This document shows positions 19,765 to 32,326 of a stretch of 64,000 nt of DNA, piece by piece. A program made the position numbers and the translations under genes. Positions within the stretch are counted from its first letter, which is position 1. Each line of letters begins with the position of its first letter. This DNA comes from Siphonodentalium dalli (Eukaryota > Mollusca > Scaphopoda > Gadilida > Siphonodentaliidae). The stretch lies in NCBI GenBank assembly GCA_032622095.1, contig CP136063.1:23996987-24060986 (forward strand), read 5' to 3'. A model generated the notes under the pieces. That model was not told the origin of the DNA. It ran no database searches and was given only the letters and a program-made list of their open reading frames with translations.

Positions 19765-19799
19765 GCATTACGTGTACACTGGCTTTAAAAAATGATTCG

Positions 19800-21330
19800 G
19801 GGGTACCTCACCAAATGTACTGAGCTGTTATGGGTCATAATATCAGTTCCAACGGGGTTTTATTACTGTGAAACAAGTCAATGAATATCAAAGAATATAA
19901 CTTGACATACTATATATGATATTTCACGACGTTAGCCACACGCAGACGCCATTTTGACGTCATATCTAACCAAGTAAATTGAAAGCAGTTGCTGCTTATA
20001 TATTATCTTGTTATATATGGTTGTTGGGATATCAGAAAGATTTATTGGACACTGTGTTGTGAACTAACTTGCAAAGATGGTTTGCAGTATTCATTAAGTC
20101 AAAGTGGAGTGGCTCAGGGGCGCGGGGGGTAATTGTTAGAGAAGGGGGACTGAAAACCTGTAGAATGAGATTGTAATATGAATGGATTATTGTAGTCGAT
20201 TTCAACTGGGAATAGGTTATACTGGCGCACCTCTGCCCGTCTGTCAACCTGTACGTCCGTCTAGCCGTGTGTCCAGCCATGCATCTGTATGTATACGTCC
20301 ATCCGATGTCTTTTCGGCGGACTTAGGTCTGAATCAGTATTCTGTGTTTTACGCCATATTTTCGGACAAGAATTATGCTCGCAAAATGAATCATCGGTGT
20401 GTTCTGTCAGCAAATATGTCTCGTGTGGTATATCATCATGACATAGGTATTCAAATTGGCGTCATTTGGGTTCTCATTCTACCGACAAACGCAGCAAATG
20501 CTAGATGCGGTTTGGAACCCCCGAGTCCACACCCTGGGTCTGTGTTTTTGTTTAACACTACTAATTCATCAATATAATCGACTTGAGTGTGTGCATGTGT
20601 TGAGAATGTTACCACTTGGTGATCAGCAATCAGAATCGCGGGTACTAAATAATAAACGCTCTTTATATAAAAACAAAACTGAAAGTTTGATATAAACTCT
20701 TTAAACTTGGATCAAGCCTTGTTATTTTAATATGTGCTTCATGCAGCTTTGTTTGAGGTTGCATATCGATATTCATGTCTATATGATATTCATTATGAAT
20801 AGAGAGGTTAAGGTAATAACGTGTAACGTGAACATCAATGTATAGGAGCAGTCCTGTCTGGTGCATCGAAACTTCATGCAGTTTTGTTTGAGGTTGCATA
20901 TCGATATTCATGTCTCTTTATATGATATTTGCTTATTTTACAGTCGTCGGTATATATAGGCTAGTGAATATGTAAAAGTTGTAGTTAGAAACTTTGGACA
21001 ATTCATCGACTAATGTCTTTTCTAGTTGCTTTTATAAGCTATATAATAATTCAAACACGCGAACTTGAAGGTCAAGACCCTCTTCTGTTATCAAATATTT
21101 TGTCAAAGCATGTATTGCGCGGTCTGGTAGAGTACACTGAATACTTGACTTGAAACAAATTTTATTTACACAAAATACGAAAGGGATTGGGGCACAAGTT
21201 TGGCAACTTATAAAGCCCCTCTCCCAATACGATAACACACAAACATGATGACGGTTTTACGTATACACTGAATATTCGGGTACACGCCAGGAAAATTGTT
21301 TCAAGACTAGCAGGGCATAGCCCCGACAAT
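19800..21330. other. Left interior of the inserted transposon
   Basis: No gene supported. A ~50-base phrase (TTGAGGTTGCATATCGATATT) occurs twice, near 20754 and 20888. A phrase at about 20785-20830 (GAGAGGTTAAGGTAATAAC) is found inverted at about 26250-26275, part of the element's internal palindromy. Confidence 0.55.
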
Positions 21331-24300
21331 ACGTTTAGTTAGACAGATATGATGATTGCAGTTTGCAAACGGTTAACAGCTTTTAAATAGCATATATATT
21401 GGCTATATATGTAATATACAACAATAATTGTCGTATAACAAATAATGTATCATAGACTTCAGTTGCAATAAACTACAAATAAACAATGCATGCATGTTGC
21501 GGTCATTAGCTATATGTGGCCATATATGACCCCTGTCAGTCTAGACTATCAATACACTATCAATAAACACCCACCCATAATCCCCTAATACACAGTGGAT
21601 TCGGGAGTGTATTGGGAATGACACATACCAGCAATGTTAATTGTCGCTGTCTGCAACAGAGGTGAAAGGTTATACCCGAGTGATTTCTGACTATCATTGT
21701 AAAGAAATTGTTTCTTAATTTTGTTAGCGTTTCTTTACAAACATATCAAGAATTTAATAGATAAATATACCATTTTGCGAGGTGAGGTTGGGCACCGGAG
21801 TTATTTCTGATGTTTGTAAAGGAATTAATTTTTATAGCGTTTCTTCGCCACAATCAACAGGTAAATATACAATTTTCCGAGATGATGTAAGGCACCTGAG
21901 TGAATTTTGAAGTTTGTAAGTTTGCATTATCCTGACAACGTTCCTTTACAAAATATCAAGATTAAGCATGACAAATAAACAGCATTCGTTTAAATGCATT
22001 GCATGGTATGGATAAAGAGCATTTGTCCAATTCATGCACAAGGACTTTAATAGAATATAGCCATCGGACAGGGGAACATTCCCTCTGTATAACTAGATAT
22101 TTCCCGAGATCCCCCCTTCTGGATAAGTTGCCGAGATATTAAGAAACAAAAGACGGGGTCCCAACCTCACTAAATTTACAGAGTGCATATGCTATAGATA
22201 ATATTCAATGAATCTGTCGAATTTATCACTTGAAACCCTGGAATATTTCCACGCTGTGGGCAGAAGCTGGGAATTAATTTGATGCCATCGGAAAGGGGAA
22301 CATTCCCTCTGTGTAACTAGATATTTCCCGAGCCCCTCCCTGCTGGATAAGTTGCCGAGATATTAAGAAACAAAAGTCGGGGTCCCAACCTCACTAAATT
22401 TACTGAGTGCATCTGTTACAGAAAATGTTTGTTGAATCTGCCGAATGTATTACTTGAAACGCTGAGATATATCCACGCTGTGGGCAGAACCTGAGAATTA
22501 GTTTGATGCCATCGGAAAGGGGAACATTCCCTCTGTGTAACTAGATATTTCCCGAACCCCTCCAATCTGGATAAGTTGCCGAGATATTGAGAAACAAAAG
22601 TCGGGGTCCCAACCTCACTAAATTACAGAGTGCATCTGTTATAGATAATATCCGATGAATCTGCAGAATTTATCACTTGAAACGCTGGGAAATTTCCACG
22701 CTGTGGGAAGAACCTGTGAGTTATTTTGATGTCATCGGAAAGGGGAACATTCCCTCTGTATAACTAGATATTTCTCAAGCCCCTCCTTTCTGGATAAGTT
22801 GCCGATATATTAAGAATCAAAAGTTGGGGTCCCAACCTCACTAAATTTACAGAGTGCATCTGTTACAGATTATGATTGTTGAATCTGCCAAATTTATTAC
22901 TTGAAACGCTGAGATATTTCCACGTTGTGGGAAGAATCTGGGAATTAATTTTGATGCCATCGGCAAGGGGAACATTCCCTCTGTGTAACTAGATATTTCC
23001 CGAGCCCCTCCCTTCTGGATAAGTTGCCGAGATATTAAGATACAAAAGTCGGGGTCCCAAATGGACGGAGTGTACCTGTTATAGATAATATCCGATGAAT
23101 CTGCCGAATTTATCACTTGAAACGCGTGGAAATATCCCAGCGTTTCAAGTGATAAATTCGGCAGATTCAACAAACATATTCTGTAACAGATGCACTCTGT
23201 AAATTTAGTGAAGTTGTGACCCCGACTTTTGTTTCTTAATATTTCGGCAACTTATCGAGAAGGGAGGGGATCGCGAAATATCTAGTTATACAGGGGGAAT
23301 GTTCACCTTTCCGATGACATCAAAATTTATTCCCAGGTTCTTCCCACAGCGTGGAAATATCTCAGCGTTTCAAGTAATAAATTCGGCAGATTCAACAAAC
23401 ATATTCTGTAACAGATGCACTCAGTAAATTTAGTGAGGTTGGGACCCCGACTTTTGTTTCTCAATATTTCGGCAACTCATCCAGAAGGGAGGGGCTCGCG
23501 AAATATCTAGTTATACAGAGGGAATGTTCCCCTTTCCGATGACATCAAAATTAACTCCCAGGTTCTTCCCACAGCGTGGAAAAATCCCAGTGTTTCAACT
23601 GATAAATTTGGCAGTTTCATCGGATATTATCTATAACAGATGCACTCTGTAATTTAGTGAGGTTGGGACCCCGACTTTTGTTTCTTAATATCTCGGTAAC
23701 TTATCCAGAAGGAAGGGGCTCGGGAAATATCTAGTTATACAGAGGGAATTTTCCCATTTTCGATGACGTAAAAATTATTTCCCAGGTTCTTCACACAGAC
23801 TGGAAATATCTCAGCGTTTCAAGTGATAAATTCGGCATATTCATCGGATATTATATATAACAGATGCACTCTGTAAATTTAGTGAGGTTGGGACCCCGAC
23901 TTTTGTTTCTTAGTAACCCGGCAACTTATCCAGAAGGGAGGGGCACGGGAAATATCTAGTTACACATAGGGAATGTTCCCCTTTCCGATGGCATCAAAAT
24001 TAATTCCCAGGTTCTGCCCACAGCGTGGAAATATCTCAGCGTTTCAAGTAATAAATTCGGCAGATTCAACAAACATATTCTGTAACAGATGCACTCAGTA
24101 AATTTAGTGAGGTTGGGACCCCGACTTTTGTTTCTTAATATCTCGGTAACTTATCCAGAAGGAAGGGGCTCGGGAAATATCTAATTATACAGAGGGAATG
24201 TTCCCCTTTTCGATGACATCAAAATTAACTCCCAGGTTCTTCCCACAGCATGGAAATATTCCAGCGTTTCAAGTGATAAATTCGGCAGATTCATCAGATA

Positions 24301-26275
24301 TTATCTATAACAGATGCACTCTGTAATTTAGTGAGTTTGGGACCCCGACTTTTGTTTCTTAATATTTCGGCAACTTATCCAGAAGGGAGGGGCTCAGGAA
24401 ATATCTAGTTATACAGAGGGAATGTTCCCCTTTCCGATGACATCAAAATTAACTCCCAGGTTCTTCCCACAGCGTGGAAATATCCCAGCGTTTCAAGTGA
24501 TAAATTCGGCAGATTCATCAGCTATTATCTATAACAGATGCACTCTGTAATTTAGTGAGGTTGGGACCCCGACTTTTGTTTCTTAATATTTCGGCAACTT
24601 ATCCAGAAGGGAGGGGCCCACGAAATATCTATTTACACATAGGGAATGTTTCCCTTTCCGATGGGATCAAAATTAATTCCCAGTTACGCTTAGTTAGACT
24701 TATATGATGATTGCAGTTTGCAAACGGTTAACAGCTTTTAAATAGCATATATATTGGCTATACATGTACAACAATAATTGTCGTATAATCAACAATGTAT
24801 CATAGACTTCAGTTGCAATAAACTACAAATAAACAATGCATGCATGTTGCGGTCATTAGCTACATGTGACCATATATGACCCCTGTCAGTCTAGACTATC
24901 AATACACTATCAATAAACATCCATACCGCGCCAATAATCCCCTAATACACAGTGTATTCGGGAGTGTATTGGGAATAAAACATACCAGCAATGTTAATTG
25001 CCGCTGTCTGCCACAGAGGTGAAAGGTTATACCCGAGTGATTTCTGACTATCATTGTAAAGAAATTGTTTCTTAATTTTGTTAGCGTTTCTTTACAAACA
25101 TATCAAGAATTTAATAGATAAATATACCATTTTGCGAGGTGAGGTTGGGCACCGGAGTTATTTCTGATGTTAAATTTAGTGAGGTTGGGATCCCGACTTT
25201 TGTTTCTCAATATTTCGGCAACTTATCCAGAAGGGAGGGACTCGGGAAATATCTAGTTATACAGAGGGAATGTTCCCCTTTCCGATGACATCAAAATTAA
25301 CTCCCAGTTTCTTCCCACAGCGTGGAAATATCCCAGAGTTTCAAGTGATAAATTCGGCAGATTCATCAGATATTATCTATAACAGATGCACTCTGTAATT
25401 TAGTGAGGTTGGGACCCCGACTTTTGTTTCTTAATATTTCGGCAACTTATCCAGAAGGGAGGGCCCCGGGAAATATCTATTTACACAGAGGGAATGTTCG
25501 CCTTTTCGATGACATCAAAATTAATTCCCAGGTTCTTCCCACAGCGTGGAAATATCTCAGCGTTTCAAGTAATAAATTCGGCAGATTCAACAAACATATT
25601 CTGTAACAGATGCACTCAGTAAATTTAGTGAGGTTGGGACCCCGACTTTTGTTTCTTAATATCTCGGCAACTTATCCAGAAGGGAGGGGCTCGGGAAATA
25701 TCTAGTTACACAGAGGGAATGTTCCCCTTTCCGATGGCATCAAAATTAAATCCCAGCTTCTGCCCACAGCGTGGAAATATTCCAGTGTTTCAAGTGATAA
25801 ATTCGGCAGATTCATCGAATATTATCTATAGCATAATTATGCACTCTGTAAATTTAGTGAGGTTGAGAGCCCGTCTTTTGTTTCTTAATATCTCGGCAAC
25901 TTCTACAGAAGGGGGGGGGGGCTCGGGAAATATCTAGTTATACAGAGGGAATGTTCCCCTGTCCGATGGCTATATTCTATTAAAGTCCTTGTGCATGAAA
26001 TGGACAAACGCTCTTTATCCATACCTGCAATGCATTTAAACGAATGCTGTTTATTTGACATGCTTAATCTTGATATTTTGTAAAGGAACTTTGTCAGGAT
26101 AATGCAAACTTACAAACTTCAAAATTCACTCAGGTGCCTTACATCATCTCGGAAAATTGTATATTTACCTGTTGATATGTGGCGAAGAAACGCTATAAAA
26201 ATTAATGAACAATTCCTTTACAAACATCAGAAATAACTCTGTAACTTCAGGTTACAAGTTATTACCTTAACCTCT
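21330..26275. repeat. Palindromic array of a ~225-bp satellite
   Basis: Units marked by GTCGGGGTCCCAACCTCACT repeat in one orientation from about 22080 to 23130. They then flip and continue in the opposite orientation (AGTGAGGTTGGGACCCCGAC) from about 23140 to 24680 and from 25170 to 25980. A ~490-bp block beginning TTAGTTAGAC at about 21335 is duplicated in direct orientation at about 24690 and interrupts the second array. The outer flanks (about 21800-22090 and 25960-26260) are reverse complements. No coding frame is supported. Confidence 0.85.
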
Positions 26276-26591
26276 CTATTTATAATGAATATCTCAATGT
26301 ACATGGTAGTTAGATTACCTCATAAACAGAACATATGACCACACGATGAGGAAATTTTATATGATTTAAAAAAAATTATTTTATTTTATTTAATTCAATT
26401 TAAACAAGTTTAGAACATCAAACGACTGATGTAGCAAGTCTTACAAATGTCTACTTTTACAAGAGTAATGTCAAAACGTGATATATGGGTAATTTGCTGG
26501 CTATATTGGCTTAATTAAATTAGTGAGGTTGGGACCCCGACTTTCTTCTATAATCCGGGGTATGCAGTTTAAAGCAGATGTACACGTAATG

Positions 26592-29500
26592 GAAATTCTC
26601 ACCAATAAATCAAGCAGACATATATGTGCGGGGTTGAAGAAATGCAAACATTGCAAAGAAATCGTTGAAGCAGATCACAGGTGCTACATTCCAAAATATG
26701 AATCACCGGAAAAGAAACCTGCAAAGATTCCATATGTATTCTTTGACTTTGAATGCAGACAAGACACAGGTGTTCATATTCCAAACTTCTGTGTTGCACA
26801 TACCGCTTGTGGAGATTTCATGTGCAAACCAATCGAAGAAAAATGTGAAACATGCGGACCGGATTCCAGAGAATTTGTATTCAAGGGTGACAACGTTTTA
26901 ACAGACTTCACAAACTGGTTATTCCACCAAGATCACAAAGGATGTGTTGCAATAGCACATAATGCTCAGGGATACGATGCACAGTTTCTACTTCAAGCAC
27001 TCATACAAAGTGGAATTCATAAACCAGAACTGATCATGAATGGAAACAAAATTCTCAGTTTAAAATGCAACAGCGTGAAAGTTATTGATTCTCTGAGTTT
27101 TCTGATGATGCCGCTTTCAAAGTTTCCACAAACTTTTCCACAAACTTTTCAGCTGAATGAGATGGCGAAAGGACACTTTCCACATTGGGCGAATTCACCA
27201 AAGTTTCAAAATTACATTGGACCTTACTTGGCTTCTGATTACTACAAACCAGACATGATGAGCGTGGAAAATCTTTGAATGGTACAATGAGAAAATAGAA
27301 AATTACGTGATATTCAACTTCCAAGAAGAGATGGAGAAGTACTGCAAATCAGACGTGGATATTCTTCGCCGTGGATGTGGAAATTTCAGGAAATACATAT
27401 TGGAAACAGAACAGATTGACCCGTTCATTGAGTCAATAACATTGGCGCAAGTTTGCAATTTGGCATGGAGGAAAAATTCAATGCCAGAGAAAACAATTGG
27501 AATCATTCCAGATAGTGGATACCCATGTGCTAAAAACTATTCCATGAAAGCGACACGTTGGCTTCAACATCTATCATTGTCACGTATGATAACAACTAAG
27601 CATGCCTTGAATGGAGGAGAAATCAAGATTGGTGGACACTACGTCGATGGATATGAGGAAGCCACAAGAACAGTTTTTGAGATGAATGGATGTCTGTTTC
27701 ATGGATGTCCAAAATGTTACAGCAACAGACAATACAAGAATCCCTATACGATGCTCACCATGGAAGAATTATATACAAGAACTCAACAGAAGAAAGATGA
27801 ACTGGAAAGTCTTGGTTACAGAGTTGAATCAATTTGGGGGCATCAGATCGACGAAAGAATGAAATCGGATGTGAAATTCAAACAACAAATGGAATCTTTC
27901 TACAAACATCGAGACCCCATTTTGCCAAGAGAAGCATTGTTTGGTGGACGTACAAATGCCATCAAATTGTACGAGGAAATTGGTCAAGATTCCACAAAAG
28001 AAATCAAGTTCATCGATGTGTGTTCGTTGTATCCAATTGCAACAAATATAAATTCTACCCTGTTGGACATCCAGAAATTTTGAGCCAAGAGCAGATCGAT
28101 CAAGAACACATTAGAGACTATGCGGGACTTGTTAAATGTACAATTTTACCACCATCGAAATTGTATATTCCAGTTCTACCGATTTATTGTAACAACAAAA
28201 TGGTTTTTACTTCGTGCAACACTTGCGCCATCAATGAGAACGAGACATGTAACCATTCAGAAGAAGATCGAGCTATAACCGGAGTGTGGACCACGCCAGA
28301 ATTATTCAAAGCAATGGATGTTGGCTACAAAATACTTGATGTGTACCAAATTTGGCATTGGACAGATTGGACAGATGAAATATACAAATCCTATATCGAC
28401 AAACATCTAAAGATCAAACAGGAATGTAGTGGTTATCCATTTGGTGTTGAGACAGAAGAACAGAAGCAAAAGTTTGTACAGGATTATTATGCAGCTGAGG
28501 GTATAAAATTGGAGAACATCGAGAAGAATCCAGGAAAACGCCAAATATCTAAAATTATGATTAATTGTATATGGGGTAAGAATGCACAAAGAAATCTTAT
28601 GTCAAAAACAGAGTATGTGGATAAGCCATCACGTTATTTTGAATTGCTTACTAGTAACAATATAATTGTTCAAAATGTTACACTTCTTGATGGTGACAAA
28701 TTCATTCTGGTAAATTATGTTGATATTTTAGATAATATTGAACCTCATCATTCAGCAAATGTTGTTGTTGCTTCTTTTGTTACAGCGTATGCAAGATTAC
28801 AATTGTATAAAGTTTTTAAAAAACTTGGAGATAGAGTGCTGTATTTTGATACAGACAGCTGTATGTATGTCAGTGATCCATCAAAGAAGAACATCAACAC
28901 TATCGAAGGAAGATTGGGGAAATGGAGCGACGAACATCCAGATGCAAAGATTGTCAAATTTGTTGGACTTGGGCCAAAGAACTACGGATATGAATACATC
29001 AAAGATGGGAGAAGATACACCAAATGTAAGGTAAAAGGTATCACTCTTGATTACAGCACAAGTCAAAAAGTTAATTTTGAAACAATGGTACAATGTGTTA
29101 ATGATCGTGAAAATTTCAAAACTGTTGTTGAGTATCCTTCCAGAATTAAAAGACAAAAGAACCATCAACTGAAAGTGAGTGTCAAACCAAAACTTTCAGA
29201 TCGGTGTACACAAAACGAAAACTCGTCAATGGTATTCACACATATCCATACGGATGGAGATGTTGAGTCATTTCATGTCAAGATGTTGACAGGAGTAGAA
29301 CCTCCAGAAATTGCTGAGAAGATTTATGGATATTTGGTGGCACAGTCAACACTTATTCCAGAGATAAAGAAGGAATTACAAGAAGTCTGGTTTGAAAGAG
29401 AAAAGGAAGCAATACTACGATGCTGTGATGTAGACGAATGTTTACAGAGATTGGACTATCTTGAGACAAGTATATTTTCTCATTTCTCTCAAAAATATAT

Positions 29501-29870
29501 TAAATCATTTATTAAATTCAAAACATTTTTTCTCATTGAAAGAATATCTGATTTTTGGATATTTGGTGGTGATGAACACCATTTAGATTTAGAAACTTTT
29601 GATGAACATGACTATATTCATTATACAAAGTATGAAGATAATTATCCTCTTGCTAGGGGAACCTTTAAATCAGTTCCTAGGATCTATGGGTATTTGTTAA
29701 CAAAAACAATGTCAACATATGCAAAAATTAAAAACATTATAGGAAATGATTTTTTTGTTTACAGAACAAACAGAAGAATAGAAGACTATAATACTTGGAT
29801 TATTGAAATGTTTGGAAATATTTACAGCTATGGAGATTTCTGTTTAAAAACTAAATTCACACGTCGTTAA
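26592..29870 (+). pseudogene. polB: Protein-primed DNA polymerase B, C-terminal half (unit 2)
   Basis: The 3'-5' exonuclease and polymerase domains. A CKHCKEIVEADHRC zinc-binding segment comes first, then Exo I (FFDFEC, about 26739), Exo II (AHNAQGYDAQFL) and Exo III (YCKSDVDILRR). In the palm, motif A is DVCSLYP (about 28015), motif B KIMINCIWGK (about 28550) and motif C YFDTDS (28842-28859), with both catalytic aspartates present. Two lesions break the frame: an 11-base gap near 27272, recognisable because the displaced fragment at 16286 still has those bases, and a single-base-class shift near 28040-28055. The long 3' frame is otherwise open to the TAA at 29870. It is followed after 33 bases by the ATPase gene. 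Family identity is clear; the gene is inactive. Confidence 0.92.
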
Positions 29871-29903
29871 GTTCACTCTCTGATTAGACATCAAAGTGAC
29901 AAC

Positions 29904-30554
29904 ATGGAAGAATCTTTACTTTTCCAACATCCGTGTAATTTCTTTATCAGCGGACCTAGTGGATCAGGTAAAACAGAATTTGTTAAAAAAGTTATTGAAT
30001 TTAAACACGATTTATTCCAAACACCACCAAAGAAAATAGTTTGGTGTTACAAAGAATGGCAAGACACATATAATCGTATAAAAGAAATTGATAACGTTGA
30101 GTTTATCGATGGTATTCCAGACGATGATGAGGAAATTGTATCAGATAAATCATTTCCTCATCTTGTTGTTTTCGATGACATGATGGGGGAACAAGATGAA
30201 GACAAAATAATGCTTTGGTTTACTAGAAAAGGTCACCATCGAAATGCTTCAATAATTTACATTACTCAAAACATGTTCCAAAAATCAAAAAGTAGCAGAA
30301 CTATAAGTTTGAATGCACACTACATGGTTTTATTTCAAAGCGTTCGAGATAAAAATCAAATAAAAGTTTTGGCTCATCAAATGCAAATCAATCATTTGAA
30401 ACAAGCATACGAAGATGCAACTTCAATAAATCATGGATATATTTTAGTAGATTTTCATCCTAGAACAGAAAATTATTTGCGAATTATAACTGATATTTTC
30501 CATAAATGGTTGACAGCTAATGACCGAGGTCCTGTCATTTATTCAAAAGTATAA
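29904..30554 (+). CDS. Genome-packaging ATPase (FtsK/HerA-type, A32-like)
   Basis: 216 residues. Walker A GPSGSGKT at residues 17-24 and Walker B HLVVFDD at residues 86-92, followed by a conserved-looking ITQNMFQKSK sensor-like stretch at about 131-140. In Polintons, adenovirus-like and nucleocytoplasmic large DNA viruses this enzyme drives DNA into the capsid. Length matches the Polinton form. The start is the first ATG after the polymerase stop and overlaps no other gene. The frame is intact, in contrast to the polymerase before it. Confidence 0.9.
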   Translation: MEESLLFQHPCNFFISGPSGSGKTEFVKKVIEFKHDLFQTPPKKIVWCYKEWQDTYNRIKEIDNVEFIDGIPDDDEEIVSDKSFPHLVVFDDMMGEQDEDKIMLWFTRKGHHRNASIIYITQNMFQKSKSSRTISLNAHYMVLFQSVRDKNQIKVLAHQMQINHLKQAYEDATSINHGYILVDFHPRTENYLRIITDIFHKWLTANDRGPVIYSKV

Positions 30555-30588
30555 ATTCAGTTGTTGTTACTTTTCTCATTTTAGAACC

Positions 30589-31176
30589 ATGTCGTCCACC
30601 GAGATGTTTAGTCATGATGAACTGTCACAAATTAAAAATTTCTTCACTTTTGCAGCTGAATTATTTCTTGAAAATGATTGGAAATTACCATCACAGACAA
30701 AAAAGTTTTTTCAGAGAAATAAAAATGTTCTTAAAAAAATCTCTGATCGATCAACTGATATGGAAACAAAACGCAAATTAATTTTACAACGAGGTGGTAG
30801 TGGGTTCCTTGGAGGAGTTTTAATTAGAAGTCTTTTGAAAAATTCATTTGAACAAACTGGTAGACAATCTAAAAGTAAATCAAAGGTTTCTCCAAAACAT
30901 TCAAAGATTACACTGATGCAAACACAACAAAGGGGTAGTCAAAAAGAATCTAAACGTAAAACAAAGCTTTCTCTAAATCATTCAAAGTTTACACCGATGC
31001 AAACTCAACAAAATCAACATTCTAAATTTACACCTATACCTTCTCAGCAGAACCCTCAACATCAACCGTTACAAAAAAAACCAGTTATTGATCTTGAATT
31101 TTCAAAATTTATGCCGTTGTCTGATGCATCGAAATCTGCATTCGAAGCTTTAGAATGGTTCAATCAGAAAAGATAA
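30589..31176 (+). CDS. GG-motif core protein precursor with SKFTP repeats
   Basis: 195 residues from ATG 30589, preceded by an AGAACC leader; a longer frame exists upstream but overlaps the ATPase. The N-terminal ~60 residues are helical. Then comes LILQRGGSGFLGGVLIRSLL (residues about 64-83), where a Gly-Gly is followed by a hydrophobic run. The C-terminal half is lysine/glutamine-rich with three near-repeats of HSKFTPMQTQQ and a closing EFSKFMPLSD. The GG-hydrophobic arrangement is shared with the next gene. QRGG followed by S fits the adenain cleavage pattern. A core or membrane-interacting precursor protein is the likeliest role; no database domain is recognised. Confidence 0.6.
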   Translation: MSSTEMFSHDELSQIKNFFTFAAELFLENDWKLPSQTKKFFQRNKNVLKKISDRSTDMETKRKLILQRGGSGFLGGVLIRSLLKNSFEQTGRQSKSKSKVSPKHSKITLMQTQQRGSQKESKRKTKLSLNHSKFTPMQTQQNQHSKFTPIPSQQNPQHQPLQKKPVIDLEFSKFMPLSDASKSAFEALEWFNQKR

Positions 31177-31232
31177 AAGATGAAACATATAATTTTTCTG
31201 CTCATTTTGAGACAACTACTTAGACAGTGAAG

Positions 31233-31601
31233 ATGCCTTCAAAAACTAAGAGCAGGAAAGCACCGCTGATAAAAAAATATGGTGAGTTGATTGTTGCAAT
31301 GAGTAAAGTTCCATCTGCATATAAAAAGAAAATGATCAACGATGCTCCGAAACAAGTGATGGATTGTATTTCAGAATGTTGTCAAAATCTTTTAAAAGGT
31401 AATGTAAAACTGAATGAAGCTCAGAACCGCAAGTTACATTCGAAGCGTAAACATATCAGATATCTTGCAGACAAGAACAAACCTTTGCAACAAAAGAAGA
31501 AAATTTTGAATCAAAAAGGTGGCTTTTTACCATTATTATTTCTTGCTCCATTGATTAGCCAAACATTAGGTGCAGTTGTTAACAATATTTTGAAAAACTA
31601 A
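31233..31601 (+). CDS. GG-motif small basic protein with hydrophobic tail
   Basis: 122 residues from ATG 31233. It is highly basic through residues 1-90 (KTKSRKAPLIKKYG, NRKLHSKRKH, QQKKKILNQ). A Gly-Gly then precedes a hydrophobic C-terminal segment (GFLPLLFLAPLISQTLGAVV, about 99-118). This architecture recurs in animal Polinton-type elements as far as I remember and recalls small adenovirus core proteins cut at Gly-Gly. The hydrophobic tail could anchor in or disrupt a membrane once released. QKGG followed by F fits the protease consensus. It is 56 bases from the gene before it. Confidence 0.6.
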   Translation: MPSKTKSRKAPLIKKYGELIVAMSKVPSAYKKKMINDAPKQVMDCISECCQNLLKGNVKLNEAQNRKLHSKRKHIRYLADKNKPLQQKKKILNQKGGFLPLLFLAPLISQTLGAVVNNILKN

Positions 31602-31623
31602 ATCTCAAATAAATGTGAAGAAA

Positions 31624-32326
31624 ATGGTTATTGTACCATTCAGAATGTTGGAAGATTTCAAACAATGGAAAATGTCAGAAATGAATAAACCTCAATTACC
31701 TCCTGACCCTGCAATTTCAAATGTTTCAGATTCTTACAAAGAATTGAAATAAAAATATTTCTGAATCAGAAAAGTCACAGTTATTTGGAGAAAATTTGTA
31801 CAAATTGAAAACTTCACAAAAATCTTTAAATTCAAAATTCAGTTTACCTGAACAAAAGTTATCTGAAAACTTTGGGAAAATGAGTGAACATATATTGGGA
31901 AGTGTGCCATCTAAACTTCGTGGTAAAGCACAACAAATTTTAACATTGTTGTCAACTAATCCTAAACTTAGATGGGATGATCGTGGACAATTAATTTATG
32001 GAACAGAAACAGTTACTGGATCAAATATAATTGATTTGATAAACGATGTTGTTCGTCACCGAAAAGGTTTTGACCCAGTTGGTTATGAAATATTCCTACG
32101 CGGATTGGGGGAACTTAATGTACCACAAGATTATGTAGGTAACAGGAATCGATGGTTGTGGATACAAAGACATTTAAAAGAAGGTCACACTGGTGATGAG
32201 TTTCATACACCTCATGCAACTCCTAGCAGTGGCAAGTCAAGAAAACGTTCAGTTGATATTTTCACACCTCAAAGTTTTCCTAAAACCAGAAAATCTATTT
32301 TGAAAGGATGGTCCCCACTTACATAA
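31624..32326 (+). pseudogene. Conserved Polinton-type gene of unknown function, one frameshift
   Basis: ATG 31624 opens a 42-residue frame (MVIVPFRMLEDFKQWK…LPPDPAISNV) that stops at 31750 in an A-rich run. The next frame continues directly with ISESEKSQLFGENLYKL and runs to 32326. A single slip in the A-rich run near 31745-31755 explains the break. The C-terminal part contains RWDDRGQLIYG, IIDLINDVVRHRKGFDPVGY and RWLWIQRHL, a conserved-looking domain that I associate with animal Polinton-type elements but cannot name functionally. It lies just before, and overlaps, the integrase remnant. Confidence 0.65.

Larger units (their letters stand above)
19766..26591. mobile_element. 6.8 kb transposon inserted in the polymerase gene
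   Basis: The ends carry an inverted repeat: CATTACGTGTACA at 19766-19778 and TGTACACGTAATG at 26579-26591. The match continues inward in diverged form (CTGGCTTTAAA on the left against CTGCTTTAAA on the right, read inward). Polymerase coding sequence lies on both sides. GAA flanks both ends (19762-19764 and 26592-26594) and may be a 3-bp target duplication, although one unmatched G sits at the left end. No transposase frame is visible. The interior is mostly a palindromic satellite. Family unknown. Confidence 0.75.

Noticed and set aside
22080..25980. A CRISPR-like array
   Set aside because: Units are ~225 bp, contiguous and reverse orientation. There are no short repeats with unique spacers, and the context is eukaryotic.
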